A stretch of DNA of 8,160 nt, from contig DATAYA010000179.1 in the NCBI GenBank assembly GCA_036272815.1, positions 1-8,160 of the forward strand, read 5' to 3'. The translations under genes were made by a program, and so were the position numbers. Positions 1 through 4,999 of the stretch are shown piece after piece. Below the pieces are notes generated by a model. That model was given only the letters and a program-made list of their open reading frames with translations. It was not told the DNA's origin and made no database searches. Position 1 is the stretch's first letter. The number at the start of each line of letters is the position of its first letter. This DNA is from DATAYA01 sp036272815. GTDB taxonomy: Bacteria; Pseudomonadota; Alphaproteobacteria; Acetobacterales; Acetobacteraceae.

Positions 1-659
1 ACCACCAGCAGGAAGAACGTGGTCGGCGCCAGCAGCGGGACGGTAATGGTGCGGAACCGATGCCAGCCGCGGGCGCCGTCCATGCGCGCCGCCTCGGTCA
101 CGGCGCGCGGGATCGACTGCAGGCCGGCCAGGAAGAAGATGAAATTGTAGCTCACCTGCTTCCAGGCGCTCGCCAGGATCACCATCAGCATCGCCTGCGC
201 GCCGTCGAGCGGGTAGTTCCAGATGATTCCATGCGCGTTGAGCCAATGCCCGATCAGCCCGATCTGCGGCTGCAGCAGCAGCAGCCACAGGATCGCCGCC
301 ATAGCCGGCGCCACTGCATAGGGCCAGATCAGCATGGTGCGGTAGAACGCCCGCCCGCGCAGCTCCCGATCGGCGAACACCGCGAGCAGCAGCGCCGTCC
401 CGAGTGCCAGCACGGTCACGCAGATGCAGAAAAAGACCGTCCGCTCGATCGTGCCGAGATAGAGCGGGTCGGCGAACAGGTCGCGGAAATTGCCGAGCCC
501 GATGAATTGCGAGCTGATCCCGAACGGGTCCTCGCGCGTCATGCTCGACCAGATCGCCTGGGCAGCCGGCCACAGGAAGAAGACGACCGTCAGCGCGAGT
601 TGCGGGAGGACCAGCAGCACCGGGAGCGCCCAGCCCGGAAAGATCGTGCGTCGCTCCAT
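1..659 (-). CDS. ugpA: sn-glycerol-3-phosphate-type ABC transporter permease UgpA (partial, 3' end off window)
   Basis: Inner-membrane permease subunit of a carbohydrate-type (MalF/UgpA) ABC importer, expected to pair with UgpE and the ATPase UgpC, presumably beyond the left edge. I translated 219 residues on the minus strand from the ATG at 659. The start region (WALPVLLVLPQ, then FFLWPAAQAIWSS, DPFG and a GLGNF motif near residues 54-58) follows E. coli UgpA closely, which supports this start although no clear Shine-Dalgarno precedes it. Several hydrophobic segments are visible (about 10-30, 75-95, 108-130, 156-180). The cytoplasmic EAA loop that docks on the ATPase is intact: E189-A-A, D194-G-A, then F202, I205 and P208. 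About the last 75 residues of the usual ~293 are missing because of the window edge. It lies 19 bp after the ugpB stop, in one operon with it. Confidence 0.93.
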   Translation of the reverse strand, partial: MERRTIFPGWALPVLLVLPQLALTVVFFLWPAAQAIWSSMTREDPFGISSQFIGLGNFRDLFADPLYLGTIERTVFFCICVTVLALGTALLLAVFADRELRGRAFYRTMLIWPYAVAPAMAAILWLLLLQPQIGLIGHWLNAHGIIWNYPLDGAQAMLMVILASAWKQVSYNFIFFLAGLQSIPRAVTEAARMDGARGWHRFRTITVPLLAPTTFFLLV

Positions 660-678
660 CGGTGCGGCCGGGCTGTCG

Positions 679-2025
679 TCAGGCGTGGACCGATTTCAGG
701 AATCCGCGCAGCACGACATTGCCGCGCTGGGTCGCGTTGTCCATCGCCGCTTGGGCGCTCTGCTGGCCTTGCAGCGCCTTCTCCACTTCCTCGTAGATGA
801 TGTTGCGGATCTCCGGCAGCCGCCCGAGCCGCAAGCCCCGCGAGTTGGGCGAGATCGTGCCGCGGCTGAGCTGCTGCACCGGAAGCTCGGTGCCGGGGTT
901 CTTCGCGTAGAACCCTTCCTGCTTCAGGATCGCATCGCCGGCGAGCGTCACCGGCACGTAGCCGGTGGCCTTCGCATAGTCGGCGGCCTGCCGGGGGCTG
1001 GCGATGAACTGATAGAACTGCACGACCGCCTTGTACTCCGCCGGCGTCCGGTTTCGCCCGGCCAACGTCCAGAGGCTCGCGCCGCCGATGATCGAGTTGA
1101 TCGGGTTCGGGTTGACCTGCGGATCGGTCGGCAGCAGCGCCTCGGCGTAGCGGAACTTCGCGTTCTTGACGATGTCGGCGCGGCCGGAGGAGGAGCCGAA
1201 CCCGATCGCCGCCTGTCCGGAATAAAAGACCGGATCGGGGGCGGAGTCGCGGCCGGTGTATTTGAAGCCGGCATCCTTCGACATCGTGAGGAACCGCTGG
1301 AGCTGTGCCACGAAGGCTGGCCGATTGATGAGGAGCTGGGTGTCGAGCCCCTGATAGCCGTCCTGCTTGGTCGCATAGGGCAGGTCGTGCATCGCGGCGA
1401 ACTGCTCGAACTGGATCCAGGTGAACCACGAAGAGGTGGCCGCGATCGGCGTCGGTTTCTTCGACGCCAGCACCTGCGTCGCGTGCACCAGCTCGTCGTA
1501 ATGCGCCGGCGGCTTTTCGGGATCGAGCCCGGCCTTCTCGAACGCATCCTTGTTGTACCACATGATTGCGGTCGAGGAGTTGAACGGCATCGACGCGAGC
1601 TGGCCGTCAGGCAGCGCGTAGTAGCCGCCGACCCCGGGGATGTAGGCCTTGGGATCGAGCGTCTCCCCCACGTCCTTAAACAACTGCCACGCCTGCTTCA
1701 CCGCCGGGCCGGCCGCGAGCATCGAGCCGGTGCCGACCTCGAAGACCTGCACGATATTCGGCGCCTGGCCGGCGCGGAACGCCGCGATCGCGGCGGTCAT
1801 CGTCTCGGGATAGCTGCCCTTGAAGATGGCGGTCATCTCGACCGTGCCCTGGCTCGCGTTGAAGGCGCGGGCAATGCCGTTGATCACGTCGCCGTTGGCG
1901 CCGCTCATCGCGTGCCACATCTCGATCCTGGTTCGGGTCGCGGCGCGGGCCTGCGCGAAGGGACCTTGCGCGAAGGGCAGAGCGAGGCCGGCCGCGGAGC
2001 CGGCCAGCAGGGTGCGACGCTTCAT
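679..2025 (-). CDS. ugpB: sn-glycerol-3-phosphate-type ABC transporter periplasmic binding protein UgpB
   Basis: Captures substrate in the periplasm and delivers it to UgpA/UgpE; the family binds sn-glycerol-3-phosphate and glycerophosphodiesters. The 448-residue protein has about the E. coli UgpB length and aligns along its whole span: WHAM near 37-40, KGSYPE 69-74, QVFEVGTGSM 93-102, PFNSS 147-151, YNKDAFEKAGLDPE 157-170, IIGGASLW 312-319, TGYVPV 354-359, GFYAKNPG 371-378 and GLRLG 397-401. Residues matching reported ligand contacts of E. coli UgpB appear kept (Y72, E96, S150, serines 278-280, G314/G315, Y356, R399), so true G3P binding is plausible. Residues 1-28 are a signal peptide with KRRTLL, a twin-arginine-like start, ending near AQARA-A. 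The ATG at 2025 has GAGGA (2029-2033) just upstream. It is first in the operon with ugpA and divergent from the RraA-like gene. Confidence 0.95.
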   Translation of the reverse strand: MKRRTLLAGSAAGLALPFAQGPFAQARAATRTRIEMWHAMSGANGDVINGIARAFNASQGTVEMTAIFKGSYPETMTAAIAAFRAGQAPNIVQVFEVGTGSMLAAGPAVKQAWQLFKDVGETLDPKAYIPGVGGYYALPDGQLASMPFNSSTAIMWYNKDAFEKAGLDPEKPPAHYDELVHATQVLASKKPTPIAATSSWFTWIQFEQFAAMHDLPYATKQDGYQGLDTQLLINRPAFVAQLQRFLTMSKDAGFKYTGRDSAPDPVFYSGQAAIGFGSSSGRADIVKNAKFRYAEALLPTDPQVNPNPINSIIGGASLWTLAGRNRTPAEYKAVVQFYQFIASPRQAADYAKATGYVPVTLAGDAILKQEGFYAKNPGTELPVQQLSRGTISPNSRGLRLGRLPEIRNIIYEEVEKALQGQQSAQAAMDNATQRGNVVLRGFLKSVHA

Positions 2026-2048
2026 GTTTCCTCGGCCTCGGTTCGGTG

Positions 2049-2070
2049 ACGCCGGTTAATCGCCCGGCGT
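2049..2070. promoter_or_regulatory. Inverted repeat in the divergent gap (candidate operator, ugpB-proximal)
   Basis: Perfect 7-bp arms, ACGCCGG-N8-CCGGCGT, about 24 bp upstream of the ugpB start. It has the same 7-8-7 geometry as the dyad at 2077-2098, centres 28 bp apart, but the arm sequences differ apart from the outer AC/GT. It could be an operator or an mRNA leader hairpin for ugpB. GC-rich DNA produces such repeats by chance fairly often, so one alone would be weak. Confidence 0.35.
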
Positions 2071-2076
2071 TTCAGG

Positions 2077-2098
2077 ACCGTGACAGTAGCATCACGGT
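2077..2098. promoter_or_regulatory. Inverted repeat in the divergent gap (candidate operator)
   Basis: Perfect 7-bp arms, ACCGTGA-N8-TCACGGT, near the middle of the 156-bp gap between ugpB and the RraA-like gene. A weak possible ugpB promoter on the minus strand (TTGGGC at 2107-2112, 18-bp spacer, TACTGT at 2083-2088) would place this dyad over its -10 element, as expected for a repressor site. The TGA/TCA halves recall a CRP site but the spacer is 8, not 6. The binding protein is unknown. Confidence 0.4.
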
Positions 2099-2125
2099 TC
2101 GGCGAAGCCCAAGCCCCGCATCCGG

Positions 2126-2155
2126 TTGGAAGCAGCCGCCCGGGCGGCTTAGGAT
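2126..2155 (+). promoter_or_regulatory. Candidate sigma-70-type promoter for the RraA-like/DapA-like pair
   Basis: TTGGAA (2126-2131) and TAGGAT (2150-2155) are separated by 18 bp, each matching 4 of 6 consensus bases. Transcription would start near 2162, giving a leader of about 20 bases with the GGAG ribosome binding site inside it. Positioning is consistent with the ATG at 2182. Elements are degenerate, so this is a candidate only. Confidence 0.42.
2134..2149. promoter_or_regulatory. Perfect 16-bp palindrome inside the candidate promoter spacer (probable operator)
   Basis: AGCCGCCCGGGCGGCT is a perfect palindrome with 8-bp arms and no spacer. It occupies the region between the candidate -35 and -10 elements at 2126-2155, ending exactly where the -10 begins. 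A dimeric regulator bound here would block polymerase, a common repressor arrangement. The sequence is very GC-rich, so chance occurrence cannot be excluded. Confidence 0.42.
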
Positions 2156-2181
2156 CGGCCGAACAGAAGCCCGGAGTGCCC

Positions 2182-2883
2182 ATGGCCGCCGATCCGCTTG
2201 CCACCCTCGCCGCCGTCTCGACCGCGACGCTCACGACCGTCCTGCTCAAGAAGGGCCTCCGCAACGTCTGGTTGCGCGGCCCGCGGCCGCTGCGCGAGGG
2301 GCAGACGCGGATCGTCGGCCGCGCCTTCACGTTCCGCTTCGTGCCCGCGCGCGAGGACCTGGCGACGCCGGAATCCTGGGCCTCGCCGCGCTCGACGCGC
2401 GCCGCGATCGAGGCGATGGCGCCGGGCAGCATCGCGGTCGTGGATGCCAATGGGGTAACGGACGCCGGCATCTTCGGTGACATCCTATGCGCCCGCATGG
2501 CACGGCGCGGCGTCGTGGGACTGGTGAGCGACGGCGTGGTGCGTGATGTGGCGGGCGTGCTCTCGACCGGTCTGCCGGTGTGGTCGGCCGGTGTCGCCGC
2601 ACCCCCCTCCGTCGCCGGGCTCATCTTCGTCAACTGGCAGGAGCCCATCGGTTGCGGCGGCGTCGCGGTGTTCCCCGACGATGTGATCGTGGCGGACCAG
2701 GACGGCGCGGTGGTGATCCCGCAGGCCATGCTCGCCGCAGTCGCGGAGGCGGCTGTGGCGCAGGAGCGGCTGGAGGAATGGATCATGGCGGAGGTGGCGG
2801 GCGGCGCCCCGCTGCCGGGCCTCTATCCGCCCAACGCCGAGGCGCTCGCCCGCTTCCAGGCAGCGCGGAAGGAGACGCACTGA
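2182..2883 (+). CDS. RraA-like protein (HMG/CHA aldolase family)
   Basis: A 233-residue member of the RraA/HMG-CHA aldolase family. Characterised enzymes of this family cleave 4-hydroxy-4-methyl-2-oxoglutarate or 4-carboxy-4-hydroxy-2-oxoadipate to pyruvate and a second oxo acid using a divalent metal; related ones decarboxylate oxaloacetate. Visible family marks: AGIFGDI (95-101), the D117-G-V-V-R121-D122 motif with the metal-associated Asp and substrate-binding Arg, and the closing block F164-P-D-D-V-I-V-A-D-Q-D-G-A-V-V-I-P to about 180, where the family usually has GD. The ATG at 2182 is chosen because GGAG (2173-2176) sits 5 bases before it; an in-frame GTG at 2080 would add an atypical extension running through the palindromes. 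The stop overlaps the next start as TGATG, indicating translational coupling. Pairing with a DapA-family gene favours a catabolic aldolase over an RNase E inhibitor. Substrate unknown. Confidence 0.88.
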   Translation: MAADPLATLAAVSTATLTTVLLKKGLRNVWLRGPRPLREGQTRIVGRAFTFRFVPAREDLATPESWASPRSTRAAIEAMAPGSIAVVDANGVTDAGIFGDILCARMARRGVVGLVSDGVVRDVAGVLSTGLPVWSAGVAAPPSVAGLIFVNWQEPIGCGGVAVFPDDVIVADQDGAVVIPQAMLAAVAEAAVAQERLEEWIMAEVAGGAPLPGLYPPNAEALARFQAARKETH

Positions 2884-3806
2884 TGTCGCTCACCGACGCG
2901 CGCGGCGTCTATGTCATCGCGCCGACGCCGTTCCACGACGACGGCCGGATCGACGACGCCTCGACCGACCGGATGACGGATTTCTTCATCGCCGCGGGTG
3001 CGACCGGCATCACCGTTCTCGGTCAGATGGGCGAGGCGCCGAAACTGGAGCAGGAGGAGGCGCTCGCGGTCGCCACCCGCGTGATCCGCCGCGCCCCCGT
3101 GCCAGTGATCGTCGGCGTCTCGGCGCCGGGGTTCGCGGCGATGCGGGCACTTGCCCATACCTCGATGGCGGCGGGCGCGGCAGGCGTGATGGTCGCACCT
3201 CCCACCACGTTGCGCACCGACGACGCGATCGCCGGCTACTACGCCGCGGCGGCGCAGGCGCTCGGGGCGGACGTGCCGTTCGTGATCCAGGACTACCCGC
3301 TCACCTTCTCCGTCGTGATGGCGCCCGCGGTGATCGCGCGCATCATCGCCGAGAACCCGTCCTGCGTGATGCTCAAGCACGAGGACTGGCCGGGCCTCGA
3401 CAAGATAACCGCGCTGCGCCGGATGGAGCGCGAGGGGCGGATGCGCCACGTCTCGATCCTGTGCGGCAACGGTGGCCTGTTCCTCGATTTCGAGACCGAG
3501 CGCGGCGCCGACGGGGCGATGACCGGATACTGCTTCCCTGAGATGCTGGTCGATGTCGTTCGCCTCTCGGCGGAGGGCGCGCGCGACGCGGCGCACGATC
3601 TGTTCGACGCGCACCTTCCGCTGGTGCGCTACGAGCAGCAGCCGGGGGCGGGGCTCGCGGTGCGGAAATACGTCCTGCGCCGGCGCGGCATCCTGGCTTC
3701 CGAGGCGCAGCGCGCGCCGGCGGGAAAGCTCTCGGCGGAGGCGCGGGCGGAGGTCGATTTTCTGCTCGCCCGGATTGCCCGGACGGACGCGCGCGCCCGA
3801 TTGTAG
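2883..3806 (+). CDS. Dihydrodipicolinate synthase/N-acetylneuraminate lyase family aldolase or dehydratase
   Basis: A 307-residue class I (Schiff-base) aldolase-family protein, the usual DapA length. The fold signature is clear: YVIAPTPFHDDGRID at 10-24, the substrate loop L46-G-Q-M-G-E51, PVIVGVS 74-80, AAGAAGVMVAPP 96-107, I135-Q-D-Y138-P and the probable Schiff-base lysine K165 in CVMLKHED. Lysine-pathway DapA has GTTGE, where the threonines relay protons, and YN.P rather than QDYP. Here GQMGE replaces both threonines, so this is probably not a lysine biosynthesis enzyme; family relatives act on sugar acids or other 2-oxo acids. An AAGGAG site (2869-2874) lies 8 bases upstream and the ATG overlaps the stop of the RraA-like gene. 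The two products probably act on one pathway, for instance dehydration to a 2-oxo acid followed by cleavage, which is inference. Exact reaction unknown. Confidence 0.88.
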   Translation: MSLTDARGVYVIAPTPFHDDGRIDDASTDRMTDFFIAAGATGITVLGQMGEAPKLEQEEALAVATRVIRRAPVPVIVGVSAPGFAAMRALAHTSMAAGAAGVMVAPPTTLRTDDAIAGYYAAAAQALGADVPFVIQDYPLTFSVVMAPAVIARIIAENPSCVMLKHEDWPGLDKITALRRMEREGRMRHVSILCGNGGLFLDFETERGADGAMTGYCFPEMLVDVVRLSAEGARDAAHDLFDAHLPLVRYEQQPGAGLAVRKYVLRRRGILASEAQRAPAGKLSAEARAEVDFLLARIARTDARARL

Positions 3807-3812
3807 GCAAGG

Positions 3813-3915
3813 CTGGGTCCGCCCAGACCCGCCAAAGGGAAGTCTCCCTTTGGAAACCCGGACGAATGGATTCTCAAGGCTCTGCCTTGAGCGGGGTGCA
3901 GGGGCGGAGCCCCTG
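3813..3915. repeat. Multi-hairpin palindromic intergenic repeat cassette
   Basis: Three perfect stem-loops follow one another: CCAAAGGGA/TCCCTTTGG (3832-3853, 4-nt loop), CTCAAGGC/GCCTTGAG (3873-3891, 3-nt loop) and CAGGGGC/GCCCCTG (3899-3915, 3-nt loop). They are preceded by a smaller CTGGG/CCCAG hairpin (3813-3826). The cassette begins 6 bp after the DapA-like stop and lies between convergent genes. No T-run follows any stem, so it is not a textbook terminator, though it could stop transcription or stabilise 3' ends. It resembles the dispersed REP-like palindromes common in Acetobacteraceae genomes, from memory, and shares TCAAGG/CCTTGA arms and an AAACCC core with the element at 4886-4943. 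Confidence 0.7.
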
Positions 3916-3938
3916 GCCCTCACCTCACGAGCCACGCC

Positions 3939-4100
3939 ATGCGCACCCGGTACCGGCCCCGGCGTCGGCGCGGCGCTCGGGCGCGGGGCACTGATCCTGG
4001 CTGGCGGCACCGCGCGGCCGCGACGCTGATCGGCGGCGGCTTCGCGATCGCTGCGCTGCTGGTGACGCGCATGCTGCCGCACGGGCGCACGCGGCCATGA
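3939..4100 (+). CDS. Possible small membrane protein (53 aa), uncertain
   Basis: The rest of this roughly 300-bp gap between the DapA-like gene and the convergent dehydrogenase holds only this doubtful frame. It would encode an arginine-rich N-terminus (RTRYRPRRRRG) followed by one hydrophobic helix (ATLIGGGFAIAALLVTRML, about residues 28-46) and a short basic tail, as in single-pass inner-membrane miniproteins. About 46 of 53 codons end in G or C, which is gene-like but also expected from local GC content. There is no convincing Shine-Dalgarno (only ACGAG) and no recognised family. It ends 13 bp from the stop of the facing gene. It may well be non-coding. Confidence 0.25.
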   Translation: MRTRYRPRRRRGARARGTDPGWRHRAAATLIGGGFAIAALLVTRMLPHGRTRP

Positions 4101-4113
4101 TCGGCCGGCCGTG

Positions 4114-4857
4114 TCAGCCGCGCCCGAGGAACGGCATCCCCGTCGCCATCACCGTCAGGAACGGCACGTTCGCATCGAGCGGCAGGCTTGCCATGTAGGC
4201 GACCGCATTCGCGACGTGGGTCACATCCATCGTCGGCTCGACCATTGACGTGCCGTTCGGCTGCGGCACGCCGCGGGCCATGCGCTCGGTCATCGGCGTT
4301 GCCGCATTGCCGATATCAACCTGACCCACCGCGATGTCGTGACGTCGCCCGTCCAGGCCGAGCGATTTCGTGAGCCCGGTGATCGCGTGCTTGGTCGCGG
4401 TGTAGGGGGCCGAGTTCGGCCGCGGCACATGGGCGGAGATCGAGCCGTTGTTGATGATCCGGCCGCCCTTCGGACGCTGCCGCTTCATCAGGCCGAACGC
4501 CGCCCGCGCGCACAGGAACGAGCCGGTGAGGTTGACCGCGACCACACGCATCCAGGTCTCGACAGGAAGTTCGTCCACGTCCACCGGCGGCGCGCCCATG
4601 CCGGCATTGTTGAACAGCACGTCGAGCCGGCCGCACTCCCGCTCGATCGCGGCGAACAGCGCATCGACCGCTTCCGGATCGCCGACATCGGTCGGCACCG
4701 GCTTGGCATGCTTGCCGACCATCGACGCGGTCTCCTCGAGCGCATCGCGCCGGCGCCCGGCGAGCACGACCGTGTGGCCGGTCGCCGCCAACGCCATCGC
4801 CACGGCACGGCCGACGCCGCTTCCGGCACCTGTCACGAGTGCGATCTTGTCCGGCAT
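4114..4857 (-). CDS. SDR family NAD(P)-dependent oxidoreductase
   Basis: A 247-residue classical short-chain dehydrogenase, full length for the family. The Rossmann glycine motif TGAGSGVG is at 9-16, a D57 follows PT for adenine-ring contact, NNAG at 83-86, the structural N109, catalytic S139 in NNGSIS, and Y152-T-A-T-K156. There is no acidic residue at the end of strand 2; instead AGRRR (34-37) suggests NADP(H). The C-terminal part (TPMTERMARG, about 187-196) is the usual substrate lid. The ATG at 4857 is chosen because GAGGAG (4864-4869) sits 6 bases upstream; an open extension to 4902 runs into the palindromic repeat. It is divergent from the solute-binding protein and convergent with the DapA-like gene. 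Substrate cannot be told from sequence. Confidence 0.92.
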   Translation of the reverse strand: MPDKIALVTGAGSGVGRAVAMALAATGHTVVLAGRRRDALEETASMVGKHAKPVPTDVGDPEAVDALFAAIERECGRLDVLFNNAGMGAPPVDVDELPVETWMRVVAVNLTGSFLCARAAFGLMKRQRPKGGRIINNGSISAHVPRPNSAPYTATKHAITGLTKSLGLDGRRHDIAVGQVDIGNAATPMTERMARGVPQPNGTSMVEPTMDVTHVANAVAYMASLPLDANVPFLTVMATGMPFLGRG

Positions 4858-4885
4858 GTTCCGCTCCTCACCGCGAGGAACAAGG

Positions 4886-4943
4886 TTGGGGCGCTGCCCC
4901 AAACCCCGTCAAGGCCCGCGTCCCCGGGGGCAATCGCCCTTGA
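4886..4943. repeat. Second palindromic intergenic repeat (two hairpins)
   Basis: A perfect TTGGGGC-GCT-GCCCCAA stem-loop (4886-4902) is followed by a second inverted repeat with arms TCAAGG (4909-4914) and CCTTGA (4938-4943), whose loop contains CCCCGGGG (4922-4929). The arrangement, stem then AAACCC then TCAAGG/CCTTGA stem, resembles the cassette at 3813-3915, so both are probably members of one dispersed repeat family. It lies in the 142-bp gap between the divergent dehydrogenase and solute-binding protein genes. Confidence 0.6.
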
Positions 4944-4970
4944 AACCATCGCCTTTTCGCGTGCCATACT
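4940..4970 (+). promoter_or_regulatory. Candidate promoter for the family-5 solute-binding protein
   Basis: TTGAAA (4940-4945, 5 of 6 consensus) and CATACT (4965-4970, 4 of 6) are separated by 19 bp, somewhat longer than ideal. Transcription would start near 4977, leaving a leader of about 23 bases carrying GAGG (4988-4991). The -35 element overlaps the last arm of the palindromic repeat. Confidence 0.38.
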
Positions 4971-4999
4971 GCGCGGGCACAGACGACGAGGCACGGTCC

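Noticed and set aside
490..2049. Very long open frame on the plus strand opposite ugpB and the start of ugpA
   Set aside because: It is antisense to two well-recognised genes and its product is arginine-rich low-complexity sequence, the usual shadow of GC-rich coding DNA.
2077..2098. CRP/FNR-type binding site
   Set aside because: The halves contain TGA and TCA but the spacer is 8 rather than 6 and the flanking bases do not match.
2080..2181. Upstream GTG start for the RraA-like protein
   Set aside because: The extra 34 residues are unlike the family, cross the palindromes and have no ribosome binding site, while GGAG precedes the ATG at 2182.
2182..2883. RraA as a regulator of RNase E
   Set aside because: The protein keeps the DG..RD aldolase motif, is longer than E. 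coli RraA and is coupled to a metabolic gene; a regulatory role is not supported by context.
3813..3915. Rho-independent terminators
   Set aside because: The stems are strong but none is followed by a T-run on either strand, so I list the stretch as a repeat and only allow a termination role.
2823..4082. Long minus-strand open frame opposite the DapA-like gene
   Set aside because: The product is Arg/His/Pro-rich with no family signature, and the opposite strand encodes a clear aldolase-family protein.
3813..4943. CRISPR array or transposon ends
   Set aside because: There are no regularly spaced identical repeats with unique spacers, no transposase and no target-site duplication; the hairpins differ in sequence.
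4448..4999. In-frame upstream extension of the family-5 binding protein
   Set aside because: It overlaps the dehydrogenase on the other strand and would bury the signal peptide; a ribosome binding site precedes the ATG at 5000.
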